Shown here: in pieces, positions 17,805-25,420 of the stretch
Numbering within the stretch: the stretch's first letter is position 1
Layout of the letters: every line of letters starts with the position of its first letter
Source of the DNA: Acidimicrobiales bacterium
GTDB taxonomy: Bacteria > Actinomycetota > Acidimicrobiia > Acidimicrobiales > Poriferisodalaceae
Length of the DNA stretch: 33,117 nucleotides
Assembly: GCA_030743005.1 (NCBI GenBank)
Contig: JASLTG010000002.1
Location: 1 to 33,117, forward strand
Direction of reading: 5' to 3'
Program-made: the position numbers and the translations under genes
The notes under the pieces: model-generated
Told to the model about the DNA's origin: nothing
Databases searched by the model: none
The model's input: the letters and a program-made list of their open reading frames with translations, nothing else

Positions 17805-17837
17805 ATGAGATCAATGCTTTGGTTGTGTGGAACATGA
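17805..17837 (+). CDS. Possible 10-residue leader peptide ORF
   Basis: A short ORF (MRSMLWLCGT) begins 6 nt after a strong G-rich ribosome site at 17793-17798. It ends in a TGA that overlaps the dehydrogenase start as ATGA (17834-17837). The dehydrogenase ATG has no good ribosome site of its own. The arrangement would let ribosomes reinitiate on the dehydrogenase gene, giving translational coupling or regulation. It could instead reflect an error or frameshift, or initiation at TTG 17819. Only the sequence arrangement supports it. Confidence 0.35.
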   Translation: MRSMLWLCGT

Positions 17838-18757
17838 CGAACAATGAGGAAGTCATAGGCTTCGTGGGCTTAGGAAACATGGGCGGCCCGATGTGTAAGC
17901 ATCTAGTCCGGGCTGGCTACTCGGTCTATGTCTATGACATTGACCCAGAAGCGGTGAGCAACGCAACCCAAGCTGGCGGTGTCGCAGTTGATTCAGCTTC
18001 GGCTTGCGCATCGGTCGCAGATCTTTTCTTTACCTCCTTGCCTCGACCAGACCACGTCGAAGAAGTCATGGCCGGCCCCCATGGTGCTCTGCAATCGTTG
18101 CGGGCAGGGTGCATTTGGATTGATCTCACAACCAATCGGGTCGACTTAGTTCGAAAGCTTGCGGGTGAAGCGCCGGCCGATGTTCAAGTGGTCGATTCTC
18201 CCGTGACGGGCGCCGTTGACGGCGCGAGAAACGCCTCGTTAACGTTGTTTGTTGGTGGAGATTCTGAACCTGTGACCCGTGTCATTCCAGTGCTCAACAA
18301 TCTTGGTCTTGTGATCCCCACCGGAGAGCTGGGTTCGGGCAATGTCGTCAAACTGGTGACCAATCAGTTGTGGTTCATTCATGCCGCGGCTTTGGGTGAA
18401 GGTCTGGCTTTGGGACTCGCCAACGGTGTGAAGATTGAGACACTTTGGCACGCAATCAAGGAGTCGGTGGGTGATTCTTTTGTCGCTCGCCATGACGCCC
18501 CATCGATCTTTGCAGGACACTACGACCCCAGCTTTTCACTTGACTTGTGCTTGAAGGATCTCGATTTAATTGAAGGTTTATCGGCTTCGTTACCTTCGCC
18601 TTTAATGCTGACTTCGGCGGCGAACAAACTATTTGAAGAGGCTGCGCAGCGTTATGGGCGAGAGGTCGGCGAACTGCATGTCGCTAAACGAATAGAAGAC
18701 GATAATGACCTGTCATTTAGAATGGACGGCGACTGGACACCGCCTTGGGAGGGTTAA
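17834..18757 (+). CDS. 3-hydroxyisobutyrate dehydrogenase family oxidoreductase
   Basis: 307 residues of the beta-hydroxyacid dehydrogenase family, which oxidises beta-hydroxy acids such as 3-hydroxyisobutyrate or tartronate semialdehyde with NAD(P). The Rossmann motif is GFVGLGNMGGPM (9-20). The substrate loop is DSPVTGAVDGARNASL (from 121). Catalytic Lys173 lies in GSGNVVKLVTNQLW. ATG 17834 is preferred by family fit; TTG 17819 is possible. It is followed after 5 nt by an Fe(II)/2-oxoglutarate oxygenase gene, so it may oxidise that enzyme's hydroxylated product, which is inference. Translation may be coupled to the 10-residue ORF that overlaps its start codon. Confidence 0.92.
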   Translation: MTNNEEVIGFVGLGNMGGPMCKHLVRAGYSVYVYDIDPEAVSNATQAGGVAVDSASACASVADLFFTSLPRPDHVEEVMAGPHGALQSLRAGCIWIDLTTNRVDLVRKLAGEAPADVQVVDSPVTGAVDGARNASLTLFVGGDSEPVTRVIPVLNNLGLVIPTGELGSGNVVKLVTNQLWFIHAAALGEGLALGLANGVKIETLWHAIKESVGDSFVARHDAPSIFAGHYDPSFSLDLCLKDLDLIEGLSASLPSPLMLTSAANKLFEEAAQRYGREVGELHVAKRIEDDNDLSFRMDGDWTPPWEG

Positions 18758-18762
18758 AGTTG

Positions 18763-19635
18763 ATGTCCCGCGGAGAATCTCAACTGTTAGGTGACCTTGT
18801 CCATCTTGAGAAATATCCACTGGATAACCCCTCCAGTGAGATCTACCGAACGGCTGTGTCAATTGCGCGAGAACAACTCGCAGCAGATGGTTGCACTGTG
18901 GTTAAAGACTTGGTTAGTTCGTCTGGTATCGAATTACTCAACCACGAAATCACTTCGCAGAAAAACACTACCCATTTCTCAAACGAGAAGATGAACCCGT
19001 ATTTTCATTTTGATGAAAATCCGGACTTTCCTCCTGACCATCCAATAAACACGTTTCTTGAGCGGTCTAGCGGCTTCATCCCTGGCGACAGTTGGACTCC
19101 TGGCGGACCAATGAATCAACTATTTCGCTCGAGGGAGTTGATTGACTTTGTTACTTCTTGTTTGCAAGTGAGTGAACTTCATTGTTACGCAGATCCGTTG
19201 GCTGGGTTGACATCAAATATTTTGGAACCCGGGCAACTGTTTACTTGGCACTTTGACACCAATGATTTTGCTGTAACTGTCTTGGTTCAACCTGCAGATG
19301 AAGGCGGCCTATTTGAATATGTTCCGGGCATTAGAACCGTCGGCGACGAAGGATTTGAGAGGGTTGCAGATGTCTTACGGGGAGACCGATCTGAAGTGAC
19401 GACGTTGGACTTACGGCCCGGAGACATGCAGATTTTTCGCGGTCGGCATTCTCTTCATCAAGTGACACGCGTCGCAACTGACAGCGTGGCTCGCCATGCC
19501 GCTATTTTTGCTTACACCGAGCAGCCTGGAGTCATCGGCCGAGTGGAACGCACAACCCAACTATTCGGACGGGTCTTACCAGAACATATTGCTGCTGAGA
19601 AGCAAAGGATTCGCGGCGACCGGTTGGTCGACTAA
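18763..19635 (+). CDS. BesD/ArpA-like Fe(II)/2-oxoglutarate oxygenase
   Basis: 290 residues. The core matches, by recognition, the HalD/BesD-ArpA family: a FTWHFDTNDFAVTVLVQ segment with iron ligands His163 and Asp165, then EGGLFEYVPGIR, then RPGDMQIFRGRHSLHQVTRV with distal His232. Arg244 is a candidate 2-oxoglutarate anchor. In the amino-acid halogenases BesD/HalA-E, Asp is replaced by Gly to leave a chloride site; here Asp is kept, so hydroxylation is expected. BesD-type enzymes act on free amino acids such as lysine; the substrate here is unknown. The start is ATG 18763, with GGAGGG about 10 nt upstream inside the previous gene's end. It lies between a hydroxyacid dehydrogenase and an alpha/beta hydrolase gene. 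Confidence 0.85.
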   Translation: MSRGESQLLGDLVHLEKYPLDNPSSEIYRTAVSIAREQLAADGCTVVKDLVSSSGIELLNHEITSQKNTTHFSNEKMNPYFHFDENPDFPPDHPINTFLERSSGFIPGDSWTPGGPMNQLFRSRELIDFVTSCLQVSELHCYADPLAGLTSNILEPGQLFTWHFDTNDFAVTVLVQPADEGGLFEYVPGIRTVGDEGFERVADVLRGDRSEVTTLDLRPGDMQIFRGRHSLHQVTRVATDSVARHAAIFAYTEQPGVIGRVERTTQLFGRVLPEHIAAEKQRIRGDRLVD

Positions 19636-19686
19636 ACGATAGGTCACTCGTTGTCGACTCCTAGTCGGCCGTCTTCGGCAATTACT

Positions 19687-20433
19687 ATGGATCTAATGAC
19701 CTTTGAGAATCCAACTCTTGTCTTGCTTCATGGGCTCGGCGCGACCGGCCGTGTGTGGGACTCGTTCACAGAGACTGCGAATTGGTCTGGGCGTGTCATC
19801 GCCCCCGATTTACGTGGTCATGGTTCTGCCAACTGGGCTGATTCCTATTCGTTCGGAGCGATGGCATCCGATGTAAGCGAGCTGCTTGAAGTTGATGAGC
19901 CTTACGTGGTTCTCGGACATTCAATGGGTGGCGGAGTTGGTGCGGCTTTGTCGACAGGCTTTTTCGGTACGACACCATTGGCATTGGGAACTATCGGAGT
20001 GAAGTTGGTTTGGACTGAGGAGGAGCTAAACAAACTTCCTGAAATTGCGGCGAAACCATCAAGATTTTTCGATGACCGTGCCGGGGCTGCAGATTGGTTC
20101 TTGAAACTTTCGGGACTCTTAGGCGCAGCAGAGGCGGATAGCCCTCTAATCGAATCAGGCATTGTGCAGGATCAGGGTGGTTGGCGGGTCTGTCAAGATC
20201 CAAAAAGTATTTTGGTGGTTGAGGGTTCGCCACCATTTACTCAAATTTTCAATGGGCTGTTGGCACCCGTACACATGGCTCTAGGAGAACACGATTCACT
20301 CGTATCTCCTGAGGACCATGCGGAGATGCCTACCGGCATTCCCCATGTTTTTGGAGGTTTGGGTCACAACGTCATGGTTGAGGATCCTGAGGTTGTGTGG
20401 AGTTGGTTTTCTAACGTCGCTTCGTTGACTTAA
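19687..20433 (+). CDS. Alpha/beta hydrolase
   Basis: About 248 residues from ATG 19687. The fold is clear: PTLVLLHGLGATGRVWDSF (HG oxyanion region), VIAPDLRGHGSANW, nucleophile Ser in VLGHSMGGGVGAA, Asp in MALGEHDSLVSPED and His in GGLGHNVMVEDP. TTG 19651, with AGGT 7 nt upstream, would add 12 residues that do not look homologous; the true start is undecided. Members of this branch include carboxylesterases, lactonases and C-C bond hydrolases. It is third in the cassette after the dehydrogenase and the BesD-like oxygenase, so it may hydrolyse an ester, lactone or amide related to their substrate. Its stop shares the palindrome TTAA with the convergent membrane-protein gene. Confidence 0.88.
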   Translation: MDLMTFENPTLVLLHGLGATGRVWDSFTETANWSGRVIAPDLRGHGSANWADSYSFGAMASDVSELLEVDEPYVVLGHSMGGGVGAALSTGFFGTTPLALGTIGVKLVWTEEELNKLPEIAAKPSRFFDDRAGAADWFLKLSGLLGAAEADSPLIESGIVQDQGGWRVCQDPKSILVVEGSPPFTQIFNGLLAPVHMALGEHDSLVSPEDHAEMPTGIPHVFGGLGHNVMVEDPEVVWSWFSNVASLT

Positions 20434-20792
20434 CGTCGCTTTCCGCTCATCGATACGGCTACCAGTGCAAAGGTGCCGAACATCAGAAGGGTGTGCACGA
20501 TTTTGAACCCGATGGTCCACTGAGAGTCAATGAGGATCCCGCCACCACGGATGATCCAGAATCCTACGGACCAAATTGCTAACAACTGGAGCGACCTCCA
20601 GCTTCTGGTACCACGCACCATGTGAAACAGCACAACTGATGCAAGTGTCAGGAAAATAGCTGCGGCTAACAACCGCCAGGCAAGCTCTACGGCGTTGAGT
20701 TGATCATTGAGAAGTACCGTTCTGGATCGAGAGACCCATACAACGTATGTCCATGCCAATAGCGGAGCTACCCGCCATTTGGAGGGGGTCAA
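20430..20792 (-). CDS. Small hypothetical membrane protein
   Basis: 120 residues with four hydrophobic segments (about 7-20, 37-60, 68-88, 92-114) and a basic C-terminus (SGKRR). I do not recognise the family. TTG 20792 overlaps the SDR gene's stop as TTGA (4 bp), which supports translation as the last gene of the acyl-CoA operon. Its stop overlaps that of the convergent hydrolase gene by 4 bp. No function can be assigned. Confidence 0.65.
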   Translation of the reverse strand: MTPSKWRVAPLLAWTYVVWVSRSRTVLLNDQLNAVELAWRLLAAAIFLTLASVVLFHMVRGTRSWRSLQLLAIWSVGFWIIRGGGILIDSQWTIGFKIVHTLLMFGTFALVAVSMSGKRR

Positions 20793-21559
20793 CCGTCTTC
20801 GAGAGGTAACTCACCGGCAATACGAATTAGTTCGCCTCCATCAATGGTCAAAGTGTTGCCTGTCATCCATGAGGCGCTTGCGGAGAGGTACAGAGCGGCT
20901 TCTCCAATATCTTCTGGTTCTCCCAAACGTCGCAGTGGCAACATGTCGGAGATCATTTTCCCCCGCGGTCCATCCCATAAGACTTTGGCGAAGTCCGTGC
21001 GGATGAGACCCGGTGCTATGCAATTCACTCTCACCTTTGGTCCGAGCTCCGCCGCTAATTGTCTGGTCATATGCATGAGAGCGTCTTTAAACATGCAATA
21101 AACACCCAAGGCTTCGCTGGTCGTAAATCCACCCACAGAAGAGATGTTGATCACTGAACCACCGTTTTCTTGCATCCACTTTTGCCATGCCGTTTGAGTC
21201 CACTGCAAAGGTGCACGGAGGTTGACTTCATAGGTTTTGTCTAAACGGGGGACGTCGCAGTCAATCATGGGTCCAGCCCAAGGATTTGTGGCTGCGTTAT
21301 TGACCAAGATGTCAACTGCCCCGAAACGTTCGATAGTTCCATCGATGACTCGTTCAGCTTCTTCAAGTTGGCCTATGTGGGACGCTATGTAATCGCTATC
21401 GCCTCCGATATCGACCAGAGCAGCCTCGCACTTTTCGGCTTTGCGGCTGGTGATCATAACTTGAGCACCAGCATCGGCAAACGCTTTGGCGATTCCTTTG
21501 CCTATCCCTGCAGAGCCCCCTGTTACAAGCGCTGTTTTCCCGTCAAGTCGTAAATCCAT
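20789..21559 (-). CDS. Short-chain dehydrogenase/reductase
   Basis: Classical SDR of 256 residues. Motifs: TGGSAGIGKG (13-22), NNAATNP (from 87), catalytic Ser140 or Ser141, Tyr154 and Lys158 (YCMFK), and C-terminal LTIDGGE. The start is ATG 21559, with a strong GAGGGGG at 21568-21574; the longer frame to 21616 enters the acyl-CoA dehydrogenase gene. It lies 25 nt after that gene and overlaps a small membrane-protein gene downstream. Beside an acyl-CoA dehydrogenase and a carboxyltransferase, oxidation of a 3-hydroxyacyl-CoA or related alcohol is plausible but unproven. Confidence 0.93.
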   Translation of the reverse strand: MDLRLDGKTALVTGGSAGIGKGIAKAFADAGAQVMITSRKAEKCEAALVDIGGDSDYIASHIGQLEEAERVIDGTIERFGAVDILVNNAATNPWAGPMIDCDVPRLDKTYEVNLRAPLQWTQTAWQKWMQENGGSVINISSVGGFTTSEALGVYCMFKDALMHMTRQLAAELGPKVRVNCIAPGLIRTDFAKVLWDGPRGKMISDMLPLRRLGEPEDIGEAALYLSASASWMTGNTLTIDGGELIRIAGELPLEDG

Positions 21560-21567
21560 GTTGCATT

Positions 21568-21574
21568 CCCCCTC
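21568..21574 (-). promoter_or_regulatory. Ribosome binding site of SDR
   Basis: Minus-strand GAGGGGG, 8 nt before ATG 21559, in the gap after the acyl-CoA dehydrogenase gene. It fixes the SDR start. Confidence 0.7.
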
Positions 21575-21584
21575 GGCGTTTGAG

Positions 21585-22835
21585 TCAATTTTTTCCGATT
21601 TCGTTCCACGGTCCACTGTCAGCCCGTGGCTCGCGGGGCAGACCTAGTACACGGTCCCCCACGATGTTTCGTTGTACTTCTGATGTACCAGCGTAAATAG
21701 TCCCAGGTCGCGCTCCAAGCATTGTTTGGATCCACGCCAGACTGGAAAACGAGGCACCGATTGCGTCTGTCTGGATGCCATGGGCAGCTTCTCGGCCAGT
21801 GGGTGTCATTGCGTCCGCTCCGAGGATGTGCATGGTCTTCTCGGTAAACCACGTGTGATATTCACTCCAAAGCAATTTATGTAAGGACGACTCGGGGCCT
21901 GGTGGATTTCCAGCGAGCACTGAGGTGACTTGACGCTGTCCCATCCATTTCATGATCTCGACTTTGCTGTGGGCGCGGGCAAGATCTTGTCGCATCATGG
22001 GATCTTTTGTGGCGCCTCGTTCCTCGGCAACCGTGCAGACTCTTTCAAATTCATCTCGGAATCGCACCGCATCGGTAGTAGCGCCGTGACCTCTTTCAAA
22101 GCCAAGCAACACGTTCGCTACCCGCCATCCGTCGTTCACGTCACCTACGACGTTGGGTTTAGGAGCTTTGGCATCGGAGAAAAAGACTTCGTTGAAATCA
22201 TGTCGGTTGCTGATGTTGATAATGGGTCGACATTCGACTCCCTGTTGGTCCATCGGAACCAGGAGAAAGGAGATGCCTTTATGTTTGGGAGCATCTGGAG
22301 TTGTGCGACACAGGACAAATATCCAGTTGGCGGTGTGCCCACTCGAAGTCCATACCTTCTGACCATTGATAACCCACTCGTCTCCATCAAGAACAGCACG
22401 TGTTCCGAGGTTCGCTAAGTCTGAGCCGCTGTTGGGTTCGCTATAGCCCTGACACCATCGATCTTCGCCGCTAATTATTCGCGGGAGGAACGTTCTCTTT
22501 TGCTCTTCAGTTCCACATTGAATGATCGCGTTTCCCACCATGGTGATTGAAAAGCCGTCGTTTTCGTTGCCTTCTGGAACCCCCGCTTTGGCGAATTCTT
22601 CGGCAAGCACAATACGTTCGACTTCGCTGAGGCCGGCTCCTCCGTACTCTTCGGGCCATGACACGGCAAGCAGACGATTTTCTGCCAGAAGCGACCGCCA
22701 TTCGTCTACGAATTCGGTGCGCGCCGTTTCGTCAAGAGCACCCAGCCCTGCCCAGTTAGCTGGTAAGTGCTCACTTAGAAAGGCCTGCACCTTTTGTCGG
22801 TACGTTTCGGCTTCTTGGTCATAGGTCGGGTGCAT
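21585..22835 (-). CDS. Acyl-CoA dehydrogenase (FadE-like)
   Basis: 416 residues, FAD-dependent alpha,beta-dehydrogenation of an acyl-CoA. Typical segments: SWPEEYGGAGLSEVE (59-73), the flavin-binding YSEPNSGSDLANLGTRA (131-147), WVINGQKVWTSSGH and C-terminal GTIYAGTSEVQRNIVGDRVL. The medium-chain enzyme's catalytic Glu position (xEGTS) is Ala here, so the base may be Glu247 in LLGFERGHG. This is the arrangement known for isovaleryl-CoA and some actinobacterial FadE enzymes, and it is inference here. Length and style resemble FadEs acting on branched or cyclic substrates. It follows the carboxyltransferase gene by 77 bp and precedes the SDR by 25 bp on the same strand. Confidence 0.94.
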   Translation of the reverse strand: MHPTYDQEAETYRQKVQAFLSEHLPANWAGLGALDETARTEFVDEWRSLLAENRLLAVSWPEEYGGAGLSEVERIVLAEEFAKAGVPEGNENDGFSITMVGNAIIQCGTEEQKRTFLPRIISGEDRWCQGYSEPNSGSDLANLGTRAVLDGDEWVINGQKVWTSSGHTANWIFVLCRTTPDAPKHKGISFLLVPMDQQGVECRPIINISNRHDFNEVFFSDAKAPKPNVVGDVNDGWRVANVLLGFERGHGATTDAVRFRDEFERVCTVAEERGATKDPMMRQDLARAHSKVEIMKWMGQRQVTSVLAGNPPGPESSLHKLLWSEYHTWFTEKTMHILGADAMTPTGREAAHGIQTDAIGASFSSLAWIQTMLGARPGTIYAGTSEVQRNIVGDRVLGLPREPRADSGPWNEIGKN

Positions 22836-22912
22836 GTGTTTCCTAGAGTGAAGTCAGTCGCCAAGTGTTGCCAGCGGCAGTCATGGGCGAATTTCTATCG
22901 CAATTATGGCTT

Positions 22913-24463
22913 TCATGGTCGGTAACTAAACGAAGAGGGCCCAGTCGTCAACGCGCGTTGCGCTAGATCAATCCACTCGCACAGGAGCGGACGGGTGTCT
23001 CGTGGGTCGATAATTTCTTCAATTTCGAAAAATTCGGCAGCTCGGTGGGGGGATCTAACACGGTTGAGTCGTTCTCTGATTTCGTTGAGAAGGCCCTCAG
23101 GATCCTCCGCGTCAGCGAGGTCCTGCTTGTAGGCAACTTCTATTCCACCTTCGATCGGGAGTGACCCCCAGTCACCGGATGGCCACGCGTAACGAAGGCT
23201 GTGATATCCCGGCTTGTTGTTCGCAGCGCCGGCCACACCGAACGCTTTTCGGATCACGACACAGGCAAATGGGGTGGTCAGTTGTCCCAGTGCCGCTAAG
23301 GCTTGGGATCCATACCTAATGGTCGCATTCTCTTCTGATTCTTTGCCAATTAGAAACCCGGGGCAGTCCTCGAGATGAACGACCGGTAGATGGAACGTTG
23401 AAGCGGTATCCAAAAGCCGGATCAGTTTGCGGCAGCCGTCCGCAGTCCACGCGCCTCCGTATTGGTATGGATCTTCGGAAAATACAGCCACTGGGAAGCC
23501 ATCCAAGCGCGCGAACCCGGTGATTATGGATTTACCCCATGCTGAGCCGATCTCGAAAAAGGAGCCTGAGTCGAATACGGAGTCGATGATTGTTCTCATC
23601 TGGTAGACCCGTCGCGCTTCTCGAGGTACCAGTGACAGTAAGTCCTCGTCTCGTCGATCAACAGGATCTTGCGAGATGGTCCTTGGTGCGAGTTCATCGA
23701 CATTTGAAGGCAAGTAGGAAAGGAATGCCTTAGCCCGTTCGAACGCTTCAGTTTCTGAGTCGACGGCGTCATCTATCGCGCCGTTAGCCGTATGGATATT
23801 GGCGTGACCAAGCTCTTCTTTTCCGTGATCACCTAGTTGGGCCTGCTCGACGAGGGCCGGTCCTGCGATCATCATTTGCGCGCTTTCTCGCACGATAAGC
23901 GAATAGTGGGATGTTGCTACGCGCGCCGCTCCGATGCCTGCTACCGATCCCAAGGCAAGTGAGACTGAGGGAGCGACAGCTAGATGGTTCACCACTGTTT
24001 CCCATCCCTTGAGTTGGGGGATGTAGGTCCTACCAGCTGTTTCGATTGTCTTAACCGACCCTCCACCGCCCATGCCATCTACCAGTCGTAAATGCGGGAG
24101 CCTTAACTCCAGCGCCATTCCTTCTGCAGTGTTGCGTTTCTCGGGGATCGTTGCGTCGGCTGATCCTCCTCTAACAGTGAAATCATCTCCTGAGAGCAAA
24201 ATGGGGCGATCATCGACACGCGCTAAACCAAACAAGAAATTGGAGGGGGTTAAGGAGATGAGATTTCCATCCTCGTCGTAGGTTGCCACGCCCGCTGTTT
24301 TACCTATCTCGTGAAACGAATCCGAATCAGCGATCGCTGCTATGCGTTCTCGAATGGTCAGCTTGCCGAAATGGTGTTGGCGCTCAATTTTGTCAGCGCC
24401 GCCAAGTTCATCAGCGAAGGCTTCTCGTTGGCGTAACTCATCAATTTCAGATTCCCAACTCAC
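22913..24463 (-). CDS. Acyl-CoA carboxylase carboxyltransferase (beta) subunit
   Basis: 516 residues. Transfers CO2 from biotin to an acyl-CoA such as propionyl-, acetyl- or methylcrotonyl-CoA. Two crotonase-type halves are visible. The N-half starts at HFGKLTIRERIAAIAD and contains LVDGMGGGGSVKTIE and the oxyanion segment GSVAGIGAARVATSHY. The C-half contains FARLDGFPVAVFSEDPYQYGG and VRKAFG-like VIRKAFGVAGAANN. GTG 24463 gives the family length, with GGGA about 7 nt upstream. A longer frame to 24598 would overlap the divergent thioesterase. No biotin carboxylase or biotin carrier gene lies in the window, so those partners must be encoded elsewhere. It is first in a minus-strand operon with acyl-CoA dehydrogenase and SDR. 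Confidence 0.93.
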   Translation of the reverse strand: MSWESEIDELRQREAFADELGGADKIERQHHFGKLTIRERIAAIADSDSFHEIGKTAGVATYDEDGNLISLTPSNFLFGLARVDDRPILLSGDDFTVRGGSADATIPEKRNTAEGMALELRLPHLRLVDGMGGGGSVKTIETAGRTYIPQLKGWETVVNHLAVAPSVSLALGSVAGIGAARVATSHYSLIVRESAQMMIAGPALVEQAQLGDHGKEELGHANIHTANGAIDDAVDSETEAFERAKAFLSYLPSNVDELAPRTISQDPVDRRDEDLLSLVPREARRVYQMRTIIDSVFDSGSFFEIGSAWGKSIITGFARLDGFPVAVFSEDPYQYGGAWTADGCRKLIRLLDTASTFHLPVVHLEDCPGFLIGKESEENATIRYGSQALAALGQLTTPFACVVIRKAFGVAGAANNKPGYHSLRYAWPSGDWGSLPIEGGIEVAYKQDLADAEDPEGLLNEIRERLNRVRSPHRAAEFFEIEEIIDPRDTRPLLCEWIDLAQRALTTGPSSFSYRP

Positions 24464-24539
24464 GCTTGATTCCCAATCTTCAGGCGGTTTGGCGAGCCTA
24501 GAGGGCCAGACACCCCTTTGGCTCGCTAAGTTCGTGCTT

Positions 24540-25388
24540 GTGTCTGACGTTTTTAGAGATCTTATGGAACTCGAGGCCCTCGGTGATGGACGATTCATCG
24601 CTCCAGCGTCGCCTGAACGCGGGCAAAGAACATTCGGAGGTCAGCTCCTCGCACATACTTTGCGGGCGGCCCAGTTCTCTGTGGACTCCGATAAATCAGT
24701 TCATTCGTCTCACTCTTACTTCTTGCGGCCAGGAGACGTTGACGCGACAACAGAACTAGTGGTTGAAGATGTGCGAGACGGTAGGAGCTTCAGCGTTCGG
24801 CAAGTGGTCGCTTACCAAGGGGCCGTCGAACTGTTTAGAAGCACTCTCTCTTTCCAGGTCCCTGAGGTTGGTTTGGAATGGTCTCCTCAAGTTCGCTTTG
24901 ACGTCCCAGGGCCAGAAGCTGAGATTATGTCCTACTACGAGTTCTGGGAATCACAGTCAGTGGGTTTGGATGGGCCGTGGCACGGCAGGTTCAGACCAAT
25001 GGACATTTTGTACATCAATCCACCACAGTTGCCTGAGGGATCTCCCGTCACAGAACCGCAGCTCATGTGGGTTCGCGTCAACGAGCCAATAGGTGACGAT
25101 CGTTGTTTACAGGAGGTGGCACTGGCATACATCGCCGATGCCACGCTGATTGATCATGTCTTATTGCCTCACGGTTATCGCTGGCAAGACAATCGACTAA
25201 CAGGCGCAAGTTTGGATCACTCAATGTGGTTTCATCATGAAGCAAGAGCTGACGATTGGCTTTTGTATGAGCAGCGAGTGGAAACCACTGGCGGCAGTCG
25301 TGGGTTAGGCAGCGGCCGTTTTTTTGATTCAGCCGGAAAATTGGTCGCCACCTGTATGCAAGAGGGTTTGATCCGTTGGGATAACTGA
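24540..25388 (+). CDS. Acyl-CoA thioesterase II (TesB-like)
   Basis: 282 residues of the double-hotdog TesB family that hydrolyses acyl-CoA to free acid and CoA. Typical segments: MELEALGDGRF, RGQRTFGGQLLAHTLRAAQ, SSHSYFLRPGD, YIADATLIDHVLLPHG, SLDHSMWFHHEARADDWLLY and TCMQEGLIRW. By comparison with E. coli TesB, the triad would be the Asp of YIADA, Ser in place of Thr in SLDHS, and the Gln of MQEG. GTG 24540 is chosen because it gives the usual N-terminus (SDVFRDLMELE). GTG 24534 and ATG 24564 are alternatives, and no ribosome site is evident. A longer frame from 24342 lies antisense to the carboxyltransferase gene. It is divergent from that gene across 76 bp. Confidence 0.93.
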   Translation: MSDVFRDLMELEALGDGRFIAPASPERGQRTFGGQLLAHTLRAAQFSVDSDKSVHSSHSYFLRPGDVDATTELVVEDVRDGRSFSVRQVVAYQGAVELFRSTLSFQVPEVGLEWSPQVRFDVPGPEAEIMSYYEFWESQSVGLDGPWHGRFRPMDILYINPPQLPEGSPVTEPQLMWVRVNEPIGDDRCLQEVALAYIADATLIDHVLLPHGYRWQDNRLTGASLDHSMWFHHEARADDWLLYEQRVETTGGSRGLGSGRFFDSAGKLVATCMQEGLIRWDN

Positions 25389-25420
25389 CATCAGTGGAGC
25401 ACCAGATGTAGGTTCGGTCT

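Noticed and set aside
18763..19635. Reading the BesD-like protein as a halogenase
   Set aside because: The iron-binding motif is HFD with Asp present; known halogenases of this fold have Gly at that position.
21930..22418. A 162-residue plus-strand frame opposite the acyl-CoA dehydrogenase gene
   Set aside because: It is antisense to well-conserved flavin-binding motifs and has no ribosome site or family signature.
24342..24539. N-terminal extension of the TesB-like thioesterase
   Set aside because: It lies antisense to the carboxyltransferase start region, is unlike the family, and a family-like N-terminus begins at GTG 24540.
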